From Bog-473 sp036268485 (GTDB lineage Bacteria > Actinomycetota > Acidimicrobiia > Acidimicrobiales > RAAP-2), in the NCBI GenBank assembly GCA_036268485.1, contig DATAUC010000073.1:5730-69729 (forward strand): a stretch of DNA of 64,000 nucleotides, in the 5' to 3' direction. The number at the start of each line of letters is the position of its first letter. Within the stretch, counting starts at the first letter, position 1. The notes beneath the pieces are model-generated. The model did not search any database. It was not told the DNA's origin and saw nothing but the letters and a program-made list of their open reading frames with translations. The position numbers were made by a program, and so were the translations under genes. Of the stretch, positions 55,561 through 64,000 are shown in pieces.

Positions 55561-56417
55561 GACACGCGGCCGATCAGGGCCCGCAGCCGGCCGGTCAGGT
55601 CGGGTGCCACCTCCACCTCGGTGTAGCCCAGTCCCTCGGCCAGGCGCGCCGCCGCTTCGGCCTGTTGGGGAGCCAACTCGATGACGACGGTGCCCGGACG
55701 AGACAACCAGTGCAGCGACTGCTCCAGGATGGCTTCCACATCGGCCAGCCCGGGCGTGCCTTCAGATCCGGTGTCGGCCACCAAGGCCCAGCGCGGTTCG
55801 ACCTGCACCTCGGCCGGGAGATGGGCCCACTCCTCGTCGGCCACATAGGGCGGGTTGGCCACCACCAGATCGACCGATCCCTTGAGGGCCAGCGGGAGTG
55901 CGGTGAGCCAGTGACCCTCCACCATGGTCACTTCGAGCATGGGTTGCTGGCGCAGCCGTTCGAGATTGGCCCGGGCCACATCGAGCGCGTCGAGGCTGGC
56001 ATCGACGGCCCAGACGTGTCCCTCTGGGATAGAGGCCGCCAGTTCCTGGGCCAAGGAGAGCGCGATGGCGCCCGACCCGGTGCCCAGATCGACCAAAACC
56101 GGCGCGCTGGTGTCGAGGCGGCGTAGCTCGGCCAATGCCATGTCGACCACCTGCTCGGTCTCGGGTCGTGGGATCAGGACGCGCTGGTCGACGGTCAGGT
56201 CGAGCTGGCGAAACGACCAATGGCCGAGGATGTACTGCAGCGGTTCGCCGCCACGTCGCCGTTCGGCCATGGCGCGGGCGGCGGCCAGCTGATCGGCATC
56301 GATCGGATCAGTCGAGGAGATGGGCCCGGTGCCCACAACGTCCTCGACGATGAAGCGCGCCTCATGACGGGCGTCCAACATCGTTGCGAGCTCAGCGATC
56401 AGCTCGCCCCGGTTCAC
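55557..56417 (-). CDS. prmC: Release-factor glutamine methyltransferase
   Basis: 286 residues. N-terminal helical domain, then SAM-binding VLVDLGTGSGAIALSLAQ (about 112-129) and the catalytic NPPY in DLVVANPPYVADEEW. It methylates the Gln of the GGQ motif of release factors. Overlaps prfA by four bases (56414-56417). Confidence 0.95.
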   Translation of the reverse strand: MNRGELIAELATMLDARHEARFIVEDVVGTGPISSTDPIDADQLAAARAMAERRRGGEPLQYILGHWSFRQLDLTVDQRVLIPRPETEQVVDMALAELRRLDTSAPVLVDLGTGSGAIALSLAQELAASIPEGHVWAVDASLDALDVARANLERLRQQPMLEVTMVEGHWLTALPLALKGSVDLVVANPPYVADEEWAHLPAEVQVEPRWALVADTGSEGTPGLADVEAILEQSLHWLSRPGTVVIELAPQQAEAAARLAEGLGYTEVEVAPDLTGRLRALIGRVS

Positions 56418-57493
56418 GTTTCGCCGTCGTCCTCACCGGAGAGTTGGCGACCCCGCTTGTCGGCCATGAGCGCGTCGATCAATTCCGTGAGGTCACCGGC
56501 CAGGACGCTGTCGAGTTTGTACAGCGTGAGGTTGATGCGGTGGTCGGTGACCCGGTTCTCTTTGAAGTTGTAGGTGCGGATCTTGTCGGTTCGGCTGCCC
56601 GAACCCACCTGGCCGCGCCGTTGAGCCGACATTTCGGCCGCTTGGCGGTCCTGCTCGGCCTTGAGGAGGCGGGCCCGCAGGACGACCATGGCCTTGGCCC
56701 GGTTCTGAATCTGGCTCTTCTCGTCCTGCATGGCCACCACGGTGCCGGTGGGAATATGTGTGATGCGCACGGCCGAGTCGGTGGTGTTGACGGATTGACC
56801 GCCCGGGCCGGTGGAACGGTAGACGTCGATCTTCAGGTCGTTGGGGTCGATGTCAACTTCGACCTCGGCCGCTTCAGGGAGCACGGTGACCGTGGCGGTG
56901 GAGGTGTGAATCCTTCCCTTGGCTTCGGTCACCGGCACGCGCTGCACGCGATGCGTGCCGGCTTCGTGCTCCATCTTCACGTAGGCGTCATTGCCCTTGA
57001 TGAGGAAGACCGCCTCATTGATGCCGTCGCGGTCCGACGCGTCCTCGGAGAGGATCTCGACCTTCCACTTCTCCAGCGCGGCGTAGCGGGTGTACATGTC
57101 GTAGAGAACACGGGCGAAGAGATTGGCCTCATCGCCGCCGACGGCCCCCCTGATCTCCATGATCACGTTGCGGCCCTCGTTGGGATCCTTGGGCAGGAGC
57201 AGCGATTGAATGCGCTCCTCCAACTCGGCCACGTTGGCTTCCGCCTCTTCGACCTCCTGGCGCATGAGCTCGCGCTCGTCGCCGGAGGCCTCGGTCAGCA
57301 TTTCTCGGGCCACCGTGACGTCGGCCCGCGAGGCCGTCAAGTCCCGCCAAGCCCGCACGATCTCACCCAGCTCCTTGTGGCGGCGCGACAGGTCGCGGAC
57401 GCGGTCCGAGTCGGTGAGGACGGATGGGTCGGCCAGATCGGCCTCGACGGCGGCGAACTCAGCTTCGAGCGCGGCTATCCGGTCGTCGAACAT
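56414..57493 (-). CDS. prfA: Peptide chain release factor 1
   Basis: 359 residues. GGQ in STGPGGQSVNTTDSAVRITH (about 228-247) and the stop-codon reading motif PVT in RVPVTEAKGRIHT (RF1 consensus P-A/V-T). Terminates at UAA and UAG. Coupled to prmC, which modifies it, by a four-base overlap; 55 bases from rpmE. Confidence 0.97.
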   Translation of the reverse strand: MFDDRIAALEAEFAAVEADLADPSVLTDSDRVRDLSRRHKELGEIVRAWRDLTASRADVTVAREMLTEASGDERELMRQEVEEAEANVAELEERIQSLLLPKDPNEGRNVIMEIRGAVGGDEANLFARVLYDMYTRYAALEKWKVEILSEDASDRDGINEAVFLIKGNDAYVKMEHEAGTHRVQRVPVTEAKGRIHTSTATVTVLPEAAEVEVDIDPNDLKIDVYRSTGPGGQSVNTTDSAVRITHIPTGTVVAMQDEKSQIQNRAKAMVVLRARLLKAEQDRQAAEMSAQRRGQVGSGSRTDKIRTYNFKENRVTDHRINLTLYKLDSVLAGDLTELIDALMADKRGRQLSGEDDGET

Positions 57494-57548
57494 GGAGACA
57501 GGCTAGGAGTCGAGGTCGAGCGAGACGCCCGACCGGGGCCGACAGGAC

Positions 57549-57794
57549 TTAGTTCTGCTCTGCCGCAGCCGGGGCGGCCGCCTTGGCCTTGCCCTTGCGC
57601 TCGCCGTAGCGACGCTGGAAGCGCTCCACCCGACCTCCGGAGTCGACCAGCTTCTGCTTGCCGGTGAAGAAGGGGTGGCACTCGTTGCACAGCTCAACGT
57701 GGAGGTCAGCCTTCGTGGAATGCGTCACGTAGGTGTTGCCACACGAGCATCGAACGGTGGCGTCGATGTATTCGGGGTGGATATCGGGCTTCAT
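57549..57794 (-). CDS. rpmE: Ribosomal protein L31, zinc-binding form
   Basis: 81 residues. MKPDIHPEYIDATVRCSCGN and CNECHPFFTGKQK, so Cys 16, 18, 36 and 39 form the zinc site (C+ form). The C-terminal tail KGKAKAAAPAAAEQN is a short low-complexity addition. GGAG before the ATG. Lies between rho and prfA, the standard actinobacterial order. Confidence 0.97.
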   Translation of the reverse strand: MKPDIHPEYIDATVRCSCGNTYVTHSTKADLHVELCNECHPFFTGKQKLVDSGGRVERFQRRYGERKGKAKAAAPAAAEQN

Positions 57795-57862
57795 GGGATC
57801 TCCTGCGTTGATTAGGTCGGGCCATTGTAGGGGTTCGCCGGGCTTCTTCGTCCGGCGACGCC

Positions 57863-59695
57863 TTAGGTGGCCGGCCCCTTGGCGATTTCGGCCAGGAATT
57901 CGTCGTTGCTGGCCGTGGTGCGGATCTTGTCCATGAGCAGCTCGAGCCCGGCCGCTTCCTTGCCGTCATTGGCCAGGGCGTTGAGCACACGGCGCAGTTT
58001 CCAGACCTGCTGGAGCTGGCCCCGCTCGAACAGGAGCTCTTCGTGGCGGGTGGAGCTGGCATTGACGTCGATGGCCGGGTAGAGGCGACGCTCGGACAGC
58101 CGACGGTCCAGGCGCAGCTCCATGTTGCCGGTGCCCTTGAACTCCTCGAAGATGACCTCGTCCATTTTGGATCCGGTCTCGACCAGGGCGGAGGCCAGGA
58201 TGGTCAGTGAGCCACCCTCTTCAATGTTGCGGGCCGCTCCGAAGAACTTCTTGGGCGGGTAGAGGGCGCCCGAGTCCACACCACCGGACATGATCCGGCC
58301 GGTGGCCGGTGCGGCCAGGTTGTAGGCCCGGGCCAGACGGGTGATGCCGTCGAGGATGATGACGACGTCACGGCCGACTTCGACCAGGCGCTTGGCCCGC
58401 TCCAGCGTCAGCTCGGCCACCTGGGTGTGCTCGTCGGCCGGGCGGTCAAAGGTGGAGGCGATCACTTCACCCCGCACCGAGCGCTTCATGTCCGTCACTT
58501 CTTCGGGACGCTCGTCGACCAGGAGCACCATCAGGTGCACGTCGGGGTTGTTGGCTTCAATGGAGTGGGCGATCTGCTTCATCACCGTCGTCTTGCCCGC
58601 CTTGGGCGGTGAGACGATCAGGCCGCGCTGTCCCTTGCCGATGGGCGAGAGCAGGTCCACGATGCGGGCGGTCAGGTTGTCCTTGTCGCCGTGGTCCTGC
58701 ATCTCCAAATGGAGTCGGGAGTCGGGGAACAGCGGCGTGAGGTCCTCGAAGCGGGGGCGGTTGCGCGCCACTTCGGGGTCCAGCCCGGACACGGTGTCGA
58801 TGCGCAACAGAGCCGGGTACTTCTCGTTGTTCGAGGCCGGACGGCAAGCGCCTTCGACGTAGTCACCCTTGCGCAGCGCGAAGCGCCGGGCCTGGCTGAT
58901 GGAGATGTAGACGTCCTTGGACGACGGCAGGTAGCCGTCGCAGCGCAAGAAGCCGTAGCCCTCGTCGCGCAGGTCGAGCATGCCCTTCACGTCGACCATC
59001 TCGCCCGAGTAGGGCTGCTCCTGGCCGCCGCCGCCTTGCAGTTCGCCGCCTTCGCCGCGCTCACGGCCGCGGCGGCGGCGGGTGCGCCGGTTGCCGATGT
59101 CGCCTTCGCCTTGCGACTGGTTGTTCTGGTTGTTGTTGTTGTTATTGCGGTTCTGGTTGTTGTTGTTCTGGTTGTTGTTGTTGTTGTTGCGGTTCTGACC
59201 CTGGTTGGGGCGGTTGTTGCGGTTCTGCCCCTGGCCCGGGTTCGAGCCTTGGTATGACGAGGGCGCGTGGCCGTTCTGCTGGCCTTGCGGCTGCCCTGAA
59301 CCATTGGACTCGCCGCCATCGGCCAGTTCGAGAGGCTCGACGAAGACCGCTGGAGCACCATTGTCCGAGGCACTGGCCGTCGGGCTGGATTGGGGGGTCT
59401 CGGCACTGGGGGCCGGCTCGGGCGCCGTCGCCTCGGCCTCAGGGGTACTCGTGGTGGTGGCCGCAGTGCGGGACCGTCGGGCCGGCTTGGGGGTGTCCCC
59501 ATTGGTGGTGGCGGCCGGACTGGCTGCCCCTCCGCCGTTGCTGGTGACGCCGGTGGCGTCCAGAATTGAATCGATTATGTCGGCCTTCTTGGTCCGGGTC
59601 GTCGTCTTTAGCGACATGGCCTGGGCGATGGCGCTGAGCTCGTCGCGCTCTTTGCCTTCAAGTACCGATCGTTCGAGCTGCTGTTCCGCAGTCAT
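57863..59695 (-). CDS. rho: Transcription terminator Rho with Asn-rich insert
   Basis: 610 residues. Rho_N helical domain at 1-50; disordered Ala/Pro/Thr tract to 150; an Asn/Gln/Arg-rich run at about 157-195; a basic patch RRTRRRRGRERG (203-214); cold-shock RNA-binding domain at about 237-305 (GYGFLRCDGYLPSSKDVYIS); Walker A PPKAGKTT (363-370); Walker B VVIILDGITRLARAYN; and Q/R loops. Hexameric RNA helicase that ends transcription. The Asn tract is unusual and resembles prion-like segments; repeated GTT on the plus strand there is only its codon echo. Confidence 0.97.
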   Translation of the reverse strand: MTAEQQLERSVLEGKERDELSAIAQAMSLKTTTRTKKADIIDSILDATGVTSNGGGAASPAATTNGDTPKPARRSRTAATTTSTPEAEATAPEPAPSAETPQSSPTASASDNGAPAVFVEPLELADGGESNGSGQPQGQQNGHAPSSYQGSNPGQGQNRNNRPNQGQNRNNNNNNQNNNNQNRNNNNNNQNNQSQGEGDIGNRRTRRRRGRERGEGGELQGGGGQEQPYSGEMVDVKGMLDLRDEGYGFLRCDGYLPSSKDVYISISQARRFALRKGDYVEGACRPASNNEKYPALLRIDTVSGLDPEVARNRPRFEDLTPLFPDSRLHLEMQDHGDKDNLTARIVDLLSPIGKGQRGLIVSPPKAGKTTVMKQIAHSIEANNPDVHLMVLLVDERPEEVTDMKRSVRGEVIASTFDRPADEHTQVAELTLERAKRLVEVGRDVVIILDGITRLARAYNLAAPATGRIMSGGVDSGALYPPKKFFGAARNIEEGGSLTILASALVETGSKMDEVIFEEFKGTGNMELRLDRRLSERRLYPAIDVNASSTRHEELLFERGQLQQVWKLRRVLNALANDGKEAAGLELLMDKIRTTASNDEFLAEIAKGPAT

Positions 59696-59872
59696 CGGGC
59701 TCCTCTTCCATAGAGGTTCATTGCCTGCTCGGAATATCCGCGCGTGGCGAGGGAATCAGGGAGGAGAAAGAGTTCAGAAACTGACCCTTCCCCCAATCAC
59801 CTCTGCGAAAAGCACACCCGGGACCAGTTGGTACCCGCGGAGAGCGCTTAGAAGCGCAGTGGGGATGTACAT

Positions 59873-59902
59873 ACATTAGCGGGGCCGGGCGACCAATGCC
59901 AA
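59873..59902 (-). promoter_or_regulatory. Candidate rho promoter
   Basis: TTGGCA and TAATGT separated by 18 bases on the minus strand, about 180 bases before the rho start. A long leader would follow, as is common for the autoregulated rho gene. Score is moderate; the -10 is not consensus. Confidence 0.4.
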
Positions 59903-59941
59903 CACCCTCCCCGTTTTGAGCCACCAGATCGTTGGACCGCC

Positions 59942-60985
59942 TTAGAGCCCCAGTTCCGCCACGATGGCATTGATGTCCAGGTCAACGACCGAAGGGACCG
60001 AGATTTGGCGGATGGCCAGGTCCGGATCTTTCAAGCCGTGGCCGGTGAGCACACAGACCACGGTCGAGCCTTCGGGTACCCCCATTTTGATGAGTCCGGC
60101 CACCGAGGCGGCCGACGCCGCCTCGCAGAACACGGACTCCTGCTGGGCCAAGAAGGTGTACGCCTCCACGATCTCGTCGTCGGTGACCGCCGAGATCGAC
60201 CCGCCGGATTCACTCGACGCGGCGGTGGCCGAATACCAGCTGGCGGGATTCCCGATGCGAATGGCCGTGGCGATGGTCTCGGGATTCTCCACCGGGTGGC
60301 CGAGGACGATGGGGGCGGCGCCAGCGGCCTGGAATCCGAGCATGTGCGGCAGCTTGGACGAACGCCCGACCTCTTTGTATTGCAGGTAGCCGCGCCAGTA
60401 GGCCGTGATGTTGCCGGCGTTGCCCACCGGAATGCAGTGGTAATCCGGCGCGTCTCCCAGCACGTCGACAATCTCGAAGGCGCCGGTCTTCTGGCCTTCG
60501 ATGCGATGCGGGTTGACCGAGTTGACCACGGTGATGGGCGCCCGCTCGGGCAGCTCCCGCACGATCGTCAGCAGCTGGTCGAAGTTGCCTTGCACCTGCA
60601 GTACGCGCGCGCCGTGGACCAATGCCTGGGCCAGCTTGCCCAACGCGATGTAGCCCTCGGGGATGAGCACGACACAGGACAGGCCGGCCCGCGCTGCGTA
60701 AGCGGCGGCCGAGGCCGAGGTGTTGCCGGTCGATGCGCACACGACCGCCTTGGCGCCTTCCTGCACGGCCATGGAGATGGCCATGGTCATGCCCCGGTCC
60801 TTGAACGATCCGGTTGGATTGGCTCCCTCGACCTTCAACCAGACCTGGGCGCCGGTGCGCTCGGAGAGGCGGGGCGCCGCGATCAACGGTGTCCCACCTT
60901 CGAGCAAGGTGACCACCGGCGTGCTCTCCGTCAAGGGGAGGAACTCGCGGTATTCCTCCATGATGCCCCGCCACCCGACCGCCAC
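59942..60985 (-). CDS. thrC: Threonine synthase
   Basis: 347 residues from GTG. PLP lysine in GANPTGSFKDRGMTMA (about 54-69); phosphate-binding loop PVGNAGNITAYW; and GQKTGAFEIVDVLG. Converts O-phosphohomoserine to threonine. Two bases after hom. No thrB is seen in the window, so homoserine kinase is encoded elsewhere. Confidence 0.96.
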   Translation of the reverse strand: MAVGWRGIMEEYREFLPLTESTPVVTLLEGGTPLIAAPRLSERTGAQVWLKVEGANPTGSFKDRGMTMAISMAVQEGAKAVVCASTGNTSASAAAYAARAGLSCVVLIPEGYIALGKLAQALVHGARVLQVQGNFDQLLTIVRELPERAPITVVNSVNPHRIEGQKTGAFEIVDVLGDAPDYHCIPVGNAGNITAYWRGYLQYKEVGRSSKLPHMLGFQAAGAAPIVLGHPVENPETIATAIRIGNPASWYSATAASSESGGSISAVTDDEIVEAYTFLAQQESVFCEAASAASVAGLIKMGVPEGSTVVCVLTGHGLKDPDLAIRQISVPSVVDLDINAIVAELGL

Positions 60986-60987
60986 GG

Positions 60988-62310
60988 TCAGTCCTCCCTC
61001 TCGCCGATGACGCGTAGGACTCCACTGACCCGGTCAACCGCCTGCAGGCGTCGCAGCTCGTCGATGGTGGCCAGCAGATCGCCCTCGCGGGCGACATGGG
61101 TCAGAAAGATCAGGCGGGCTTCGTCGGCCAGGCCCACCTGCTCCATGGCCCGGATGGACACCTCGTGGTCCCCGAACACCTTGGCCACGGCGGCCAGCAC
61201 GCCAGGCTGATCGGCCACGTCCATGCTGAGGTAGAAGGCCGAGAGCAGGTCGGCCTGCTGTCGCACGGCCACGCTGGCCCGCTTGGGCGCCGGGGCCGGC
61301 GCGCCGGCCCGCAAGTTCCGTGCGGCATCGACCAGGTCGCCCAGCACCGCGCTGGCCGTCGGTCCCCCGCCGGCGCCTCGCCCGTAGAGCATCAACTCGC
61401 CGCTGACCGCACCTTCGACGAAGACCGCGTTGAAGGCTCCGCGCACCGAGGCCAGCGGGTGGGCCCGCGGCACCATGGCCGGGTGGACCCGGACGGACAG
61501 TTCGGGTCCACCGTCGACCATTTCGGCCACCGCCAACAACTTGACGGCGTAGCCCAGCCGGTTGGCGTAGGCCACGTCGGCCGCGCTGATACCCGTGATC
61601 CCCTCGCGGTAGACGTCGCCATCGACCACGTCGCCCCCGAAGGCGAGCGAGGCCAGAATGGCCGCCTTGGCCGCTGCATCGTGGCCCTCGACGTCGGCCG
61701 TGGGGTCACGCTCGGCCAAGCCGAGCGACTGCGCCTCGGCCAGCGCTTCGGCGTAGTCCACGCCGTCGTCCTCCATGCGGGAGAGGATGAAGTTGGTCGT
61801 GCCGTTGACGATGCCCATGATGCGCACGATCTGCTCACCGGCCAGCGACTCGCGCAACGGCCGGATGACGGGGATGGCGCCGGCCACGGCCGCTTCGTAC
61901 AACAGGTCGACGTTGGCCGCGGCGGCTACTTCGGCCAGCTCGGCGCCGGCCACGGCCAGGAGCGCCTTGTTGGCGGAGACGACCGGCTTGCCCGACCCCA
62001 GGGCGGTGGCTATGAGTTCGTGGGCCGGATGGATCCCGCCGATCAACTCCACCACGACATCGACATCGGGGCGGGCCACCAAGGCCGCGGCATCGGTGGT
62101 GATGAGTTCGGCCGGGATGGCGCCCGAGCGGGGCCGCGAGGCGTCGGCCACCGCGATGCCGACCACTTCGAGCCGGACGCCCGTGCGGGAGGCGATCTCG
62201 TCTTGGCGGGTCAGCAGGATCTCAGCCAGGGCGTGGCCGACGTTGCCGCAGCCCAGGAGCCCCACCCGCACAGCGGGGGCCTCGTGCGCCTCATCGGTGG
62301 ACCCGGTCAT
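60988..62310 (-). CDS. hom: Homoserine dehydrogenase
   Basis: 440 residues. NAD(P) motif GLLGCGNVGHAL (about 18-29), substrate region NKALLA and GIVNGTTNFILSRM, catalytic Lys/Asp in ERDPTADVEGHDAAAKAAIL, and a C-terminal ACT domain (SMDVADQPGVLAAVAKVFGD) for threonine feedback. Reduces aspartate semialdehyde to homoserine. Lies between lysA (46 bases) and thrC (two bases). Confidence 0.97.
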   Translation of the reverse strand: MTGSTDEAHEAPAVRVGLLGCGNVGHALAEILLTRQDEIASRTGVRLEVVGIAVADASRPRSGAIPAELITTDAAALVARPDVDVVVELIGGIHPAHELIATALGSGKPVVSANKALLAVAGAELAEVAAAANVDLLYEAAVAGAIPVIRPLRESLAGEQIVRIMGIVNGTTNFILSRMEDDGVDYAEALAEAQSLGLAERDPTADVEGHDAAAKAAILASLAFGGDVVDGDVYREGITGISAADVAYANRLGYAVKLLAVAEMVDGGPELSVRVHPAMVPRAHPLASVRGAFNAVFVEGAVSGELMLYGRGAGGGPTASAVLGDLVDAARNLRAGAPAPAPKRASVAVRQQADLLSAFYLSMDVADQPGVLAAVAKVFGDHEVSIRAMEQVGLADEARLIFLTHVAREGDLLATIDELRRLQAVDRVSGVLRVIGERED

Positions 62311-62356
62311 GGCCCAAACCTAGTGGCTGCCCCGGACTCGATTCGTTGGCCCGCTC

Positions 62357-63682
62357 TCACGAATCGAGGCGGGTCAGGTCCTCAAAAGTCTCCCGCCGGA
62401 CCACCACGCGGGCGCTCCCGTCGGCCACGAACACCACCGCTGGCCGGGGGACCTTGTTGTAGTTGGACGCCATGGCATAGCCGTAGGCACCGGTCACCGG
62501 GGTGGCGATGACATCGCCCACCCGGAGATCGTCCGGTACGGACGCCTCGGGGACGATGAGATCGCCGCTCTCGCAGTGCTTGCCGACCAACCGAACGGGG
62601 CGCGAACGGGGCGCGGCCACGGCGCGGGGCAGGAAGGCTTCGTAGCCGCTGCCGTAGAGGACGGGGCGGGGGTTGTCGCTCATGCCTCCGTCCACGCTGA
62701 CGTAGGTGCGGATGTCAGGCAGGGTCTTGATCGTGCCCACCGTGTAGAGCGTGATGCCGGCCGCAGCCACGATGGAGCGCCCGGGCTCGGCCGAGAGCCG
62801 GGTCTGCGGATCCATGCCGGCCCGCAGGCAGGCGGTGCGGGTGGCAGCGGCCCATTCTGCTTGCGTGGGCGCCGATTCACCGTTGACGTAGGGCACGCCG
62901 AGCCCGCCACCAACCACCAGTTCCGGCAGGGCCAGCGGGGCAAAAAAAGCGCCCAGGACTTCGGCCGCCTGCTCGAAGGACGAGGCATCGAAGACCTGGC
63001 TCCCGATGTGGGCATGGATCCCCACCAACTCGACACCGGGCATTAGTTCGAGCGCCGCCACCGCATTGGCCGCAGCGCCCGAGGCCACGGAGAACCCGAA
63101 CTTGGAGTCCTCCTGCCCGGTGCGCACGAATTCGTGCGTGTGCGCTTCGACCCCGGGGGTGACCCGAACCAGTACCTGGGGTCGCTCGGTTCGGCCCGGC
63201 GCCGATTCCAGCAGACGGCCCAGCCGGGCGATCTCGTCGAAGGAGTCGATGACAATGCGCCCCACGCCGGCTTCGAGTGCGGCGTGGAGCTCTTCCTCGG
63301 ACTTGTTGTTGCCGTGCAGGACGAGCCGGTCAGCCGGAACCCCGGCCGAGAGGGCCACGTGGAGTTCGCCGCCCGACGCCACATCGAGATGCATGCCCTC
63401 TTCATGGGCCAACCGGGCCATGGCCCGGCAGAGAAAGGCCTTGGTGGCATAGGCCACGCCATCACCCCAGGCCGCTACCGCCTCCCGGCAGGCGTGCCGC
63501 AGGTGGTACTCGTCATAGACGAAGAGGGGCGTCCCGAATTCTGCGGCCAGATCGAGCAGGTCGATATCCCCCACCCGCAGGTGCCCATTGGCATCAACGC
63601 TCGACGTGCGGGGCAGCAGGCTCCACTGCACAGGCGCATCCGGCGCGGCGGATGCATCGGGCGCGGCGAGATCCGTAGGCAT
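62357..63682 (-). CDS. lysA: Diaminopimelate decarboxylase
   Basis: 441 residues. PLP lysine in VAYATKAFLCRAMARL; GGGLGVPYV; and CESGDLIV with the catalytic Cys. TIM-barrel plus beta domain; makes lysine from meso-DAP in the cytosol. The first gene of the lysA-hom-thrC unit, 79 bases from tRNA-Arg. A 15-residue Ala/Pro lead precedes the usual start. Confidence 0.97.
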   Translation of the reverse strand: MPTDLAAPDASAAPDAPVQWSLLPRTSSVDANGHLRVGDIDLLDLAAEFGTPLFVYDEYHLRHACREAVAAWGDGVAYATKAFLCRAMARLAHEEGMHLDVASGGELHVALSAGVPADRLVLHGNNKSEEELHAALEAGVGRIVIDSFDEIARLGRLLESAPGRTERPQVLVRVTPGVEAHTHEFVRTGQEDSKFGFSVASGAAANAVAALELMPGVELVGIHAHIGSQVFDASSFEQAAEVLGAFFAPLALPELVVGGGLGVPYVNGESAPTQAEWAAATRTACLRAGMDPQTRLSAEPGRSIVAAAGITLYTVGTIKTLPDIRTYVSVDGGMSDNPRPVLYGSGYEAFLPRAVAAPRSRPVRLVGKHCESGDLIVPEASVPDDLRVGDVIATPVTGAYGYAMASNYNKVPRPAVVFVADGSARVVVRRETFEDLTRLDS

Positions 63683-63761
63683 GGATGAGCAGGCTACGGC
63701 AGGGTTCGGGCCCTCGGAGACGGGAACAACTGACCGGCGACTACGATCGTCCCCTGCTCTT

Positions 63762-63836
63762 GCCCCCGTAGCTCAGCGGATAGAGCACCGCCCTCCGGAG
63801 GCGGTGGCGCAGGTTCGAGTCCTGCCGGGGGCGCCA
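63762..63836 (+). tRNA. tRNA-Arg (anticodon CCG)
   Basis: 75 bases including encoded CCA. Acceptor GCCCCCG pairs with CGGGGGC; D arm AGCTCAGCGGATAGAGC; anticodon stem CCGCC/GGCGG with loop CTCCGGA (CCG, reads CGG); T arm CAGGTTCGAGTCCTG. The 3' end faces the IS30 fragment. Confidence 0.96.
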
Positions 63837-63839
63837 TGT

Positions 63840-63855
63840 GATGTCTCAAGACATC
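63840..63855. repeat. GATGTCT-CA-AGACATC dyad beside tRNA-Arg
   Basis: Perfect 7-base arms with a two-base centre, four bases after the tRNA. It could be the tRNA transcript's stem-loop or the end of the IS30-type element that follows. Confidence 0.5.
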
Positions 63856-63867
63856 GAAGACTTGAGT

Positions 63868-64000
63868 TCAAGGAGTGGTCGCAAGAAGTTCGGCGAGCTT
63901 CTCTGATGGTTTCAGAAATCCGAGTGTCTTGCGCGGACGGTTGTTGAGGCTCTTCGCGAAGGCATCGAGGTCCTCGGCTGAATGGACCGATAGGTCCGTG
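63868..64000 (-). CDS. IS30-family transposase, C-terminal end
   Basis: 44 codons ending at TGA 63868-63870 (minus strand); the rest is beyond the window. The reading is TDLSVHSAEDLDAFAKSLNN, then RPRKTLGFLKPSEKLAELL, the hallmark tail of IS30 transposases (compare LNxRPRKTLGxxxPxEKL). Only about 30 bases separate the stop from the tRNA, so the element end must lie there. Intact or broken status cannot be judged. Confidence 0.85.
   Translation of the reverse strand, partial: TDLSVHSAEDLDAFAKSLNNRPRKTLGFLKPSEKLAELLATTP

Noticed and set aside
59090..59210. Tandem GTT repeat resembling a microsatellite or CRISPR-like array
   Set aside because: It is the codon echo of the Asn run in Rho; no spacers or repeat units of CRISPR size exist anywhere in the window.

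Overview
The window reads as high-GC actinobacterial chromosome. The right two thirds keep actinobacterial core gene order: lysA-hom-thrC, rho-rpmE-prfA-prmC-sua5-like, rpiB-glyA-wecA-like-atp operon, murA. An F420-family (FrhB-like) partner for sulfite reductase, TreS with maltokinase, and MeaB fit the same picture. Acidimicrobiia is my best guess at class level, but that is inference and no rRNA gene is present to test it.

Region 1 (1 to about 23,400) is accessory. It is loosely packed and rich in regulators (MarR, a large LuxR-type ATPase, a PucR C-terminal piece, two TetR, an MmyB-like XRE protein, an ECF sigma factor). These pair with catabolic or efflux genes: an aldehyde dehydrogenase, an SDR epimerase, a gamma-resorcylate-decarboxylase-like amidohydrolase, a GMC oxidoreductase, two 14-helix MFS exporters, several small NTF2/SnoaL-fold proteins, an enoyl-CoA hydratase and a flavin oxidoreductase. 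Intergenic gaps hold clear dyad operators. A chorismate-utilising gene (isochorismate-synthase type) is split by a 449-bp insertion with exact terminal inverted repeats and a CTAG target duplication, whose only cargo is one NTF2-fold gene. A frameshifted DoxX gene also shows decay. The region stops at a tRNA-Ala gene whose 3' end faces it, as expected for a tRNA-anchored island, but no integrase is visible.

Region 2 (23,480 to 33,420) begins with a membrane protein and an ABC ATPase, then carries assimilatory sulfate reduction as two divergent units. One unit is cysH, a siroheme sulfite reductase and an FrhB/F420-type iron-sulfur flavoprotein, translationally coupled. The other is cysD, cysN and a siroheme-synthase dehydrogenase. 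A perfect dyad sits in front of cysD. A secreted protein with a strong intrinsic terminator closes the unit.

Region 3 (33,420 to 42,240) holds sugar and central metabolism: a galT-family gene, maltokinase and treS, an enoyl-CoA hydratase, meaB, murA with the naturally fosfomycin-resistant Asp variant, and glpX. Region 4 (42,244 to 50,090) is the complete F1Fo ATP synthase operon, followed upstream by a wecA-like gene, glyA and rpiB.

Region 5 (53,287 to 63,690) has a thiolase-like gene, a degenerate Sua5/YrdC paralogue, prmC, prfA, rpmE, rho with an asparagine-rich insert, and the threonine/lysine genes thrC, hom and lysA. The window ends with tRNA-Arg(CCG) followed directly by the 3' end of an IS30-family transposase gene.
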